DNA from: Fuerstiella sp.
GTDB lineage: Bacteria; Planctomycetota; Planctomycetia; Planctomycetales; Planctomycetaceae
NCBI GenBank assembly: GCA_022843805.1
Contig: JALHMY010000094.1
Location: forward strand, 1-38,649
Length of the DNA: 38,649 nt
Direction: 5' to 3'
Below, piece after piece: positions 17,565 to 25,036 of the stretch (its first letter is position 1; each line of letters opens with the position of its first letter). The translations under genes were made by a program, and so were the position numbers. Under the pieces are notes generated by a model. It did not search any database. It was not told the DNA's origin and saw nothing but the letters and a program-made list of their open reading frames with translations.

Positions 17565-18782
17565 ATGAAATCGGGATTAACAACGGGGCATACGGGCGAA
17601 CTGATCTGGATTGTCGACCCCACGATGACAATCACTCTGGGAGGAGATGCCCGTGCCACGGTCTTCTCGACTCCCAACATGATTCTGCTGATGGAACGCG
17701 CAGCTCGCGAGGCGCTTCGACCGTTTCTGGAAGATGGTGAAGAATCCGTCGGTGTTGAAGTTCAGATTGAACATCTTGGGCCAGCCGGGCTGGGTGATAC
17801 CGTTCGCGGAGTTGCCCGGGTGACGGGCGTTGACGGTCGCCGCATTCGTTTTGATGTTCAGGCATTTTGTGGTGACAGAGAAATTGGCCGCGGCCAGCAT
17901 TCCCGCGCGGCCGTGTCGGTCAGTCGTCTGATTGAGAATCTTGTCAAACATTCGGGTGATGGTGGAATTGCGATGAACCTGATGCCCAATCGGGGTGAGC
18001 GCCCTGCTTTTGAAACTCTGCTTGTCGAAATTTCTGATCGCATTGCCACCATCACTCTGAATCGGCCTCGATCGCTGAACGCTGTGAACATTAAGATGAC
18101 TGAGGAGCTCGAACAGATTGTGGCATGGCTCGCCGGACATCCTGAAGAGGTGCGAGTCGTGCTGCTGACCGGATCGGGCGAAGCGTTCTCGGCAGGCGAT
18201 GATGTGAAGGAACTTCAGGGCATGTCTGCCGCGGATGCTCGCACGCTGAGTCTGCGGCAGGCAAACGTTTATCTGGCCTTCGAACGTTTGCCGCAGCCTG
18301 TGATTGCTCTGGTGAACGGCACCGCTTTTGGCGGAGGCTGCGTGGCGGCTTACAGCGCTGACCTTCGCATCGCCTCGCATGCAGCCCGGTTCGCGATGCC
18401 TGAGATCAAACTGGGCTGGCCGCCCGGTTATGGAATCGCTCAGCTAACGGCTCTGGTGGGGAAGTCGCGGGCGCTGGAGCTCTGTCTGATGGGTGAGCCA
18501 ATTTCCGCACAACAGGCTCTGGAATGGGGACTGGTCAACGAGCTGGCATCCGGAATGGCTCTGCTGAAACGAGGACGCCAGTTGGCCGAACGCATGTTGT
18601 CTCTTCCAGCGACCGCTCTTCGGGAAACCAAGCGACTCGTTCATCTGGATGAGGGCAATCTGCCCAAGGTGACTCATCGAGCTGACACGGAAGCTTATGT
18701 TCGCTGTCTGGAACTGCCTGATGCTCAGGAAGGAATTGCCGCCTTCGGACAAAAACGAAGTCCCCGGTTCACGGGACGCTGA
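17565..18782 (+). CDS. Fusion of FlK-type thioesterase and enoyl-CoA hydratase/isomerase
   Basis: 405 residues from the ATG at 17565. Residues 1-125 match the hot-dog thioesterase FlK: T36, E44 and H70 reproduce the spacing of the FlK triad T42/E50/H76 exactly, with a conserved GxHxRA region near 110-115. Residues 150-405 are a crotonase domain: oxyanion-hole loop FSAGDDVKEL (208-217) and NGTAFGGGC (251-259). At the position of the first hydratase glutamate (Glu144 in rat) there is V260, while the second (Glu164) is kept as E280. A single glutamate fits isomerase- or hydrolase-type crotonases better than classical hydratase activity. It would act on an acyl-CoA in the cytoplasm; the substrate is unknown. 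It sits between the DUF6807 gene and the sulfatase gene. Confidence 0.88.
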   Translation: MKSGLTTGHTGELIWIVDPTMTITLGGDARATVFSTPNMILLMERAAREALRPFLEDGEESVGVEVQIEHLGPAGLGDTVRGVARVTGVDGRRIRFDVQAFCGDREIGRGQHSRAAVSVSRLIENLVKHSGDGGIAMNLMPNRGERPAFETLLVEISDRIATITLNRPRSLNAVNIKMTEELEQIVAWLAGHPEEVRVVLLTGSGEAFSAGDDVKELQGMSAADARTLSLRQANVYLAFERLPQPVIALVNGTAFGGGCVAAYSADLRIASHAARFAMPEIKLGWPPGYGIAQLTALVGKSRALELCLMGEPISAQQALEWGLVNELASGMALLKRGRQLAERMLSLPATALRETKRLVHLDEGNLPKVTHRADTEAYVRCLELPDAQEGIAAFGQKRSPRFTGR

Positions 18783-18880
18783 CTGTTCCTGGAGTGCTTC
18801 GAATGGTCAGCAGGTCATCAAACCCTGATTGAAGCCTGAATTCGCCGGTTGATCCGGTTTGTGTCACGGAGACTCCTTCA

Positions 18881-21136
18881 ATGAAATCGTTATTGCTTCG
18901 CCTGTTGTTCCTTGCCACAGGCCTGTTTGCGGGTGTGTTGCCGTCCGGCCATCCCAGCAATCTTCTTGCCGAAGTCGACGGGACTGTTCAGGTGCTGTTA
19001 CTTGGTGACAGCACGACGATTGGCAGTGTTTGTCGCGTCACAAATCCCGAGGGACCGCACCTGGAAGATGTGGTTCGGCTGCTGCTGGCAACGGAAAAGG
19101 ATCTGCCAGCGGTCAACGTGATTAATCAGGGACGAGATGGTGAATTCATTCATGGCCTGCTGACAAATGGCCGTTACGACAAAGACATCGCGAAGCTCCC
19201 GGGAATTGACTACATCTTTATTCGTTATGGTCTGAATGACAACAGTCGCCGGGAAGACTTCGCAACAAACTTTCCTGCCGACTTTAAAGAACTGATCGGA
19301 CGGCTGCGCAGAGATTTTCCGGAAGCCGTCATTCTTCCCACCACAATCATTCCGTATATCTCAGCGGAAGCCGATGCTCGCATCAATGGTCTCATACGTC
19401 AGGTGGCCGCCGATGAAAAGCTGACGCTGTTTGACGTGTATACCCGATATCAGAATGAACTGGCCGCAGGATCGAACATGCTGAACTATCGGCGTTATCC
19501 TCTGGAGAAGATTCCCGAACAGCATCGTGAATGGGTTGCTCCCTTTGTTCGCGGAACGTCTGTGGTGGTGATGGACAATCGGCTGGACGCTCATTTTGGA
19601 AATCTGCCTGGCTGGTACAGCGACCGGCATCCCAATCTTGCGGGCTATCATGTAATCGGCGACGAGACTGCCAGATTCCTGGCTCCGCTGATCCGGAATC
19701 GCAGGGCAGCAACCGCTGATGCGGGAACAACTCCCGAGCGACCAAACGTTGTGGTGGTCCTGTGCGATGACCTCGGTTTTGGCGACCTCGGAGTTCACGG
19801 CCATCCGCATATTAAGACTCCGAATATTGATCGACTGGCCAGTGAAGGAATTCGTTTTACAAATTTTTATTCGGCTGCTCCCGTTTGCTCGCCTTCGCGA
19901 GTAGGGCTGATGACGGGACGCAGTCCAAATCGGGCGGGCGTTTATGACTGGATTCCGCCTGCTGATGCAGCCCGGCCGCTGCAGAGAAAGGATGGGCGGG
20001 AGCTGGTGCATATGCGGCGGGAAGAGACCACCGTGGCTCAGCTGCTGAAGAAGGCGGGTTACGCGACGTGCATGGCGGGCAAGTGGCATTGTAACAGTAT
20101 GTTCAATCAGGATGCTCAGCCGCAGCCAGGCGATGCCGGATTTGACCACTGGCTGGCAACCCAGAACAACGCGGCTCCTTCTCATGAGAACCCGGAGAAC
20201 TATGTTCGAAACGGGAAACCGGCCGGGCCGATGACAGGTTTCAGCTGCCAGATCGCTGTGTCCGAAGCGATCGAATGGCTGGATAGTCACGTAGCGACTT
20301 CTGCCAGTCAGCCGTTTTTCGTTTATCTTCCCTTTCACGAACCACATGAGCCCGTCGCGTCACCGCCGGAACTGGTTGCTCTGTATCAATCTGTCGCACA
20401 GAACGCCGATCAGGCTCAGTACTTTGCGAATGTTCACAATGTGGATCTTGCAGTGGGGCGAATTGTGGAGGCTCTGGAAAAGCTGAAGGTGCGGGACAAC
20501 ACGCTGATTGTCTTTACAGCCGATAATGGGCCGGAGACTTTAAATCGATATCGCACGGCCAGTCGATCGTGGGGTATCACCGCCCATCTGCGGGGAATGA
20601 AACTGCATACTCACGATGGCGGATTTCATGTGGCCGGTATCATGAACTGGCCAAAGGTAATTCGACCGGGGCAGACTATTGATGATCCCGTATCGTCTCT
20701 TGACCTGCTGCCGACGCTGAGTGAACTGGCCGGACAGCCGCTGCCGACAGATCGTCCTCTGGATGGTATCAGTCTGGCAGGTTTGCTGCGTGGCGGACCC
20801 ATGCCGGTGCGTTCACAGCCACTTGTCTGGGCCTATTACAACGCGATCAACGACGCTCGAGTTGCCATGCGTCACGGCCCGTGGAAGGTGCTGGCCCGAC
20901 TGGGAGCCGGGATACCGCGGTTCGAGAATCTCACTGCGGAAACACTGCAGACGGTCCGGCAGGCTGAATTGACGGAATTCGAAATCTACAACGTTGAGCG
21001 GGATCCGGGGGAGACACAAAATCTTTCAGGCAGACAGTTGTCAGAGCAGGCCGAGCTGACGGCATTGCTGAAGGACCGTTACCGCGAACTTGCAGCCAGC
21101 TCACCGGCATGGGAAGCCCCGGTCAGCGACAGATGA
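18881..21136 (+). CDS. Secreted fusion of SGNH esterase and formylglycine sulfatase
   Basis: 751 residues with a signal peptide (about 1-30). Residues 35-275 are an SGNH/GDSL hydrolase: GDS with S44, GLND with N119, and DRHP with D248 and H250. Residues 287-745 are a sulfatase: metal-binding DD (296-297), formylglycine motif C336-S-P-S-R, GKWH (K401, H403), DN (548-549) and a RGMKLHTHDGG segment like the family's GxKxxxxEGG. An exported enzyme with both activities could remove an acyl group and a sulfate from the same polysaccharide, such as an acetylated sulfated algal glycan; that is inference. The cysteine would need an anaerobic or FGE-type maturase encoded elsewhere. Confidence 0.93.
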   Translation: MKSLLLRLLFLATGLFAGVLPSGHPSNLLAEVDGTVQVLLLGDSTTIGSVCRVTNPEGPHLEDVVRLLLATEKDLPAVNVINQGRDGEFIHGLLTNGRYDKDIAKLPGIDYIFIRYGLNDNSRREDFATNFPADFKELIGRLRRDFPEAVILPTTIIPYISAEADARINGLIRQVAADEKLTLFDVYTRYQNELAAGSNMLNYRRYPLEKIPEQHREWVAPFVRGTSVVVMDNRLDAHFGNLPGWYSDRHPNLAGYHVIGDETARFLAPLIRNRRAATADAGTTPERPNVVVVLCDDLGFGDLGVHGHPHIKTPNIDRLASEGIRFTNFYSAAPVCSPSRVGLMTGRSPNRAGVYDWIPPADAARPLQRKDGRELVHMRREETTVAQLLKKAGYATCMAGKWHCNSMFNQDAQPQPGDAGFDHWLATQNNAAPSHENPENYVRNGKPAGPMTGFSCQIAVSEAIEWLDSHVATSASQPFFVYLPFHEPHEPVASPPELVALYQSVAQNADQAQYFANVHNVDLAVGRIVEALEKLKVRDNTLIVFTADNGPETLNRYRTASRSWGITAHLRGMKLHTHDGGFHVAGIMNWPKVIRPGQTIDDPVSSLDLLPTLSELAGQPLPTDRPLDGISLAGLLRGGPMPVRSQPLVWAYYNAINDARVAMRHGPWKVLARLGAGIPRFENLTAETLQTVRQAELTEFEIYNVERDPGETQNLSGRQLSEQAELTALLKDRYRELAASSPAWEAPVSDR

Positions 21137-21500
21137 TGCCAGATCCAATACGACGTTCCGCGATGTGAATCCCTGCGGTCCAGTACTCCTCAGGACGCTG
21201 GCTGACAGGAGGGTCAGTCTGGGGCAGGCGTGGCAGTCCTCATCGAAATTTTTTCCGAATTTTTTTGGTGTCAGTTCTGACGTGCGCAAGGTGTTTCAGG
21301 GCAATAGTTTGCATCCCCCCCCCCCCCCATCGCTGCGCATCAGATATTGCAGAACGTGATTTGAAAATCGGATTGACAAGTTGCAGATCACGATTAGCAT
21401 GGGTCGCGTGTGGTCACCCATCCGGGTGACTTTGGTTCACATGGAAATCCGGAGCCGTCAGTTCATTTGCCTTTAACGATTCTTGAAGGGAGTGTTTCGC
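21137..21500. other. Intergenic stretch with a 14-base C tract
   Basis: No gene is visible. A run of 14 C lies at 21315-21328. The region precedes the Cys-rich peptide gene and should hold its promoter, but I cannot pick -35/-10 boxes with confidence. Confidence 0.5.
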
Positions 21501-21845
21501 ATGACCAGGTGGCTGTCTTTAATCGTGCCGTGTGTGAACTGTTTAATTGCTGTGGTCATTTCGATGCCCACCGGATCTGGGAGTTCAGTGGAAGGAGGTG
21601 GCTGGTGTGAGAAGAGTGGCAGGACGCCCATTAATTGCGGGTCAAAAGGGGCCACAAACTGCACGAAGAATCGTCAAAAATGCAATTGTGCAGCGGGCAT
21701 GACGAAGGAGTATGAATGCAAGGAAATGCAGGGGGGCGTGTCGGAAGAGTGCAAAAGTGACCCCATGAACTGCGTCGAGGAAAAACATGATAAGACAGTC
21801 GGTGGCTGCATGGGGGCGGGAGCGCCATGTCCATCCACTCCATAG
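21501..21845 (+). CDS. Small secreted Cys-rich peptide
   Basis: 114 residues from the ATG at 21501; GGGAG is 8 bases upstream. The N-terminus is a signal peptide (MTRW then a hydrophobic stretch to about residue 21, with two Cys inside it), with likely cleavage before the Gly/Ser-rich segment. The remaining ~85 residues carry ten cysteines (36, 46, 54, 61, 63, 73, 84, 91, 103, 110), many Lys and Glu, and no hydrophobic helix, so a small disulfide-linked extracellular protein is likely. I do not recognise a family. It is first in a same-strand run with a C39-like protein and a MauE-like protein, suggesting they process or oxidise it; that link is inference from context. Confidence 0.75.
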   Translation: MTRWLSLIVPCVNCLIAVVISMPTGSGSSVEGGGWCEKSGRTPINCGSKGATNCTKNRQKCNCAAGMTKEYECKEMQGGVSEECKSDPMNCVEEKHDKTVGGCMGAGAPCPSTP

Positions 21846-21980
21846 AGTACACGTAAGAGTATTTTTCCTGGGCGGAGTCAACACAGTCTTCCTCCTTTAA
21901 CTTCAATGTGGCCTTGCCGACGATGGATTTCCTTGTTGTATGACGAGGAGACGTCGGTATTGCAGTGTAGAGAGTCGTTT

Positions 21981-22019
21981 GCCGGCAGTCGCCTGCTGGC
22001 TGTCGGCGGACGATTTTTT
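21981..22019 (+). terminator. Possible terminator or attenuator after the Cys-rich peptide gene
   Basis: GCCGGCAG (21981-21988) pairs with CTGTCGGC (22000-22007) around an 11-base loop, with one G-T pair, and a run of six T follows at 22014-22019 after 6 bases. It would let the peptide gene be transcribed more than the downstream membrane genes. The gap between stem and T-run is longer than ideal. Confidence 0.4.
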
Positions 22020-22110
22020 CGCCTTCGGATTTCGGTGTTAGTCCCTGGATTTGGCATCTGATGTTTTGACATGTGCCGCATTGATGGCTCTTTGATACGG
22101 AGGCTGGCTG

Positions 22111-23427
22111 ATGTCTCGTTGTGCGATGGATCGGCGAGTTGCCGTTGAATGGTGCAGAGCGGGTTGGCGAATGTTCCGGGTTGGTAAGGGTTTCGCTCAT
22201 GCTCACGTTCTCGCCCTTATTTTAGTTGCCGTTTGTGTTCTGACACTTCGTGGCATATTGCGCGCTCAGGATCAGAATACTGCCGAAATCCGTGCTGTGC
22301 TGGCTCCTTATCAGTCTTCACTGCGTCGACTATCTTACGCCGAGCTGTCCGTGACGGCCGATTACGAAGCGCGCAGTGATGAATCCGTGAAATACGGAAA
22401 GGCTCGTGATGCTGTCATATATTCCGGCCAGGACCAGTACCTCTGTCGGAGGAAAGGCGACAATCTGTTGCTGTCATCCAAAGAAACACTTCGAGACAGT
22501 GTGCGCTCCACACTGTTGAACTCAGTGCTGGTTGACGGTGGTCACCTGTACGTGCAGCATCGGTCTGACGAGGCGGGTGAGCAACTGACCGATTTCAGCG
22601 ATATGCCCGTTACGTATGAGGGCAAGGGCGTTGCCGGAGTGTCGGATGCCGTACCGGTGAATTTAGTATTGATGCGGATGGAAGACTCGGCCGTGATCTT
22701 CGGGCTTGTTGGTAATTATCATGTGGACAATTATCTTTCGGAGGGTTCGGAACAGCGGCTGCGTCGGGAAGACGGCCTTGATGTGGTGGAATCCCGTTCG
22801 CGTTTTGGCACCATGACTCTGTGGCTTGATCCGCAGCAGGGTTCACTTCCGCGTCGGATTTCCGTTTCGAAGAGTGGCACGGACCGGCATTCACCCAGCA
22901 TTGAACTGGGAGAGCCTGACAGAGTGACCGGCGAAATTCAGATGAATGGAAGCGAATTTTGGCCGACAGGAGGCATTCGTCAGGTCAATTTCACGGTTGA
23001 CTTTGGAGACTACACGGTTACCTCGGATGGGTTTCGCATTGCAAAGTCTATGAAGGTGACCAATGAATTGATTGCCCTGACCGGGAGTACAGCGACGACC
23101 ACGACGGATGTGGCAGTGACGAGTTTACTGCTGAGCCCGGACTTCACTGAGGAGAGTTTTCGGCCGCTGCTGAAGATTCCCGAAGGCCATTCCGTTGCTG
23201 TGAGAGGTGCTTCTCATCTTCCTTTCAAGTATGTCAATCATCAGGTCGTACCTGGGCGTGGTATTGAGCCGCTGGAAACGCCACAGCCTTACGATTTCAA
23301 TTCGCGGCGCACGTGGGTGATCGGCCTGAATGCGATCCTGTTCCTGGCAGGACTGGTGGTTCTCGCCTTTTGGATTGTCCTGCATCGGAAGTCTGCAGCG
23401 GGAGAAAAGAATGATTCGAAGGTCTGA
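22111..23427 (+). CDS. Secreted protein with C-terminal membrane anchor, function unknown
   Basis: 438 residues; GGAGG is 7 bases before the ATG. A hydrophobic N-terminal segment (about 31-50, ending near LRAQ/DQN) acts as signal or anchor, and a second helix (about 405-427) precedes a basic tail, so most of the protein is outside the cytoplasm. The middle is beta-rich with lipoprotein-carrier-like phrases (DAVIYSGQDQYLCRRKGDN; MTLWLDPQQGSLPRRI), so a LolA-like fold is possible. The first half of the DUF1573 protein at 28203 has the same layout. The stop overlaps the next start by 17 bases, so the two are coupled. Confidence 0.82.
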   Translation: MSRCAMDRRVAVEWCRAGWRMFRVGKGFAHAHVLALILVAVCVLTLRGILRAQDQNTAEIRAVLAPYQSSLRRLSYAELSVTADYEARSDESVKYGKARDAVIYSGQDQYLCRRKGDNLLLSSKETLRDSVRSTLLNSVLVDGGHLYVQHRSDEAGEQLTDFSDMPVTYEGKGVAGVSDAVPVNLVLMRMEDSAVIFGLVGNYHVDNYLSEGSEQRLRREDGLDVVESRSRFGTMTLWLDPQQGSLPRRISVSKSGTDRHSPSIELGEPDRVTGEIQMNGSEFWPTGGIRQVNFTVDFGDYTVTSDGFRIAKSMKVTNELIALTGSTATTTTDVAVTSLLLSPDFTEESFRPLLKIPEGHSVAVRGASHLPFKYVNHQVVPGRGIEPLETPQPYDFNSRRTWVIGLNAILFLAGLVVLAFWIVLHRKSAAGEKNDSKV

Positions 23428-24532
23428 ACGACAACTGAAACGTATCAGTACGTTAGCGATAATGCTGACACTGATTGCAACGGACTATACCCCTGTCAAT
23501 GCGGGCAATATTCAGGAGATTGCCAGCGGTTTGCATAAAAAATCGGACTCATTCCATGAGTCCATTGGGAACGGTCTGTGCGGTGCAATCAGTGTCTGTA
23601 CTGCTCTGCATCTTTTGGGTAGCCATGCCACCGTCCAGGATTTCTATTCGGCTCGGTTCATCGGAAGCTGTCGTGGGAGCACGGCTGAGCAGATTGTTTC
23701 GATGTTGAAGCACTCAGGGGCCGCTGGCACATTGGTCAGCGGGATCGGCGGGTGGGAGCTCCGTTTTCTTTCTGGCCCACTGATCGCGAGCGTACGCTCT
23801 CGAGCTGCGTCACCGGAATTTGATCACTGGTGCGTGGTCATTCGGGATGAGCAGGGGATCATCATGTTTGCCGATGACGGCCGCCCGGTGAGAATGACGG
23901 TGGCCGAATTTCTCGGCCTCTGGTCGGGTGTGGGTGTTGTGGCTTCAATGAAGGATGATAACACACTTCTGCATTTCCAGGCGGCTCGGCTCATTCCGTT
24001 CAGTGCGTTCTTCCTGGTTGCGGCGATCGCTGGTCTGGTGCGACATTTTTGCAGACCGGAAACCGCGAGGATGAAGACGGCAGCACTTTCGGTTGTCCCT
24101 GTTTGTGCAGTTGTTTTAAGCGGCATGCTGTTCTTTGGAGATCCACTCAATCACTCCGCGGGGCTGCGCGCGGCCACAGCAGCATTCACAGGGAAGAGCA
24201 TCCATGAGGTTCCCCTGTCCGAGTTTATCGATATTGTCGAATCGGGCACGCGGCTGTTAGTTGATGCCAGACGCCGGGTGGACTACGAAGACGGATCAAT
24301 CAGCAATGCCGTATCGATCCCCATGAATCTGTCGGGAGTTGAACTTCGCTGGCTGCTGGACGGTGTTCCGAGAGATACTCCAATAGTAGTGTTTTGCCAG
24401 AGTCAGGCATGTCCTTATGATCGAATCGTTGCAGAACAACTGGACGCAATGTCGTTTGACGATGTTGTCGTGAGTGTTGCGGGCTACCGTGAGTACACCG
24501 GTTTTTTTGCCGGAGAACAAGAGGTCCACTGA
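23411..24532 (+). CDS. Membrane protein with C39-peptidase-like and rhodanese domains
   Basis: 373 residues from the ATG at 23411 (GGAG 6 bases upstream). A signal peptide (about 1-31) is followed by a C39-like domain: C57 in GNGLCGAISVCTALHLLG, H139 in DHWCVVI and D155/D156 in MFADDGRPV fit a papain-like Cys-His-Asp triad, although the usual glutamine before the Cys is not clear. Two membrane helices (about 194-212 and 222-242) lead to a rhodanese domain (about 265-370) with VDARRRVDYEDGSI and the loop VVFCQSQACPYD (C329, C334). Both domains should face the periplasm. C39 domains cleave double-glycine leaders of peptides; rhodaneses carry sulfur. The combination suggests processing plus thiol chemistry on the neighbouring Cys-rich peptide, which is inference. 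Confidence 0.8.
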   Translation: MIRRSERQLKRISTLAIMLTLIATDYTPVNAGNIQEIASGLHKKSDSFHESIGNGLCGAISVCTALHLLGSHATVQDFYSARFIGSCRGSTAEQIVSMLKHSGAAGTLVSGIGGWELRFLSGPLIASVRSRAASPEFDHWCVVIRDEQGIIMFADDGRPVRMTVAEFLGLWSGVGVVASMKDDNTLLHFQAARLIPFSAFFLVAAIAGLVRHFCRPETARMKTAALSVVPVCAVVLSGMLFFGDPLNHSAGLRAATAAFTGKSIHEVPLSEFIDIVESGTRLLVDARRRVDYEDGSISNAVSIPMNLSGVELRWLLDGVPRDTPIVVFCQSQACPYDRIVAEQLDAMSFDDVVVSVAGYREYTGFFAGEQEVH

Positions 24533-24556
24533 TTCACATCGTTTTCAGGTGACGAG

Positions 24557-25009
24557 ATGCAGATTACAAAATTCGTTGTTTCTGGTGACGGACGGGCAAC
24601 ATCCCTTCGAGTACTGATGACAATTGCCGGACTGCTACTGCTGGGCAGTGGACTGACCCATGTATCCCAGCCCTACCTGTTTCTTTACAGTGTTGCCTCA
24701 TATCAGATACTTCCACTCCAGGTTGTGGGGTTTATGGTATTGCTTCCTTACGCGCAAGTCATCGTCGGTTTTAATCTGTTGATCGACTGGGGTGCCCGCA
24801 AAAGCATGTGGATAGCCAGCGGGTTGTTTTCGGCGTTTGCTGCTGCACAGCTCATCGCAATTGTTCGAAACCAGCAGATTTCGTGTGGTTGTTTCGGCTT
24901 CTCGGAATCGAGTCTGGGGGTTGCTAGTTTGTTTTGGCCGGTCCTGGGATTGTCTGCCTGTGCCATGGGCATCTGGCTATTGCGTCGTCCGACTGTCTCG
25001 CATCAATAA
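24557..25009 (+). CDS. MauE/DoxX-family redox membrane protein
   Basis: 150 residues, four predicted membrane helices and the CGCFG motif (C110, C112) in the loop before the last helix, which is the signature of the MauE branch of the DoxX superfamily. MauE helps form disulfides in methylamine dehydrogenase, and relatives recur next to thioredoxin-like, C39 and DUF1573 genes. Here it lies 24 bp after the C39/rhodanese gene and 27 bp before the glycosyltransferase gene. A role in oxidising the Cys-rich peptide is plausible but not shown. No methylamine dehydrogenase genes are present. Confidence 0.85.
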   Translation: MQITKFVVSGDGRATSLRVLMTIAGLLLLGSGLTHVSQPYLFLYSVASYQILPLQVVGFMVLLPYAQVIVGFNLLIDWGARKSMWIASGLFSAFAAAQLIAIVRNQQISCGCFGFSESSLGVASLFWPVLGLSACAMGIWLLRRPTVSHQ

Positions 25010-25036
25010 TCGATTCACAGGGTACGGGCTGCCAGG

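Noticed and set aside
19361..20347. Antisense frame of 328 codons opposite the sulfatase
   Set aside because: The plus-strand frame has full SGNH and sulfatase motifs; the antisense product is Arg/Ser/His-rich with no family features.
24557..25009. Methylamine utilisation gene mauE proper
   Set aside because: The CGCFG motif marks the wider MauE family, but no methylamine dehydrogenase or other mau genes are present, so I left out the symbol.
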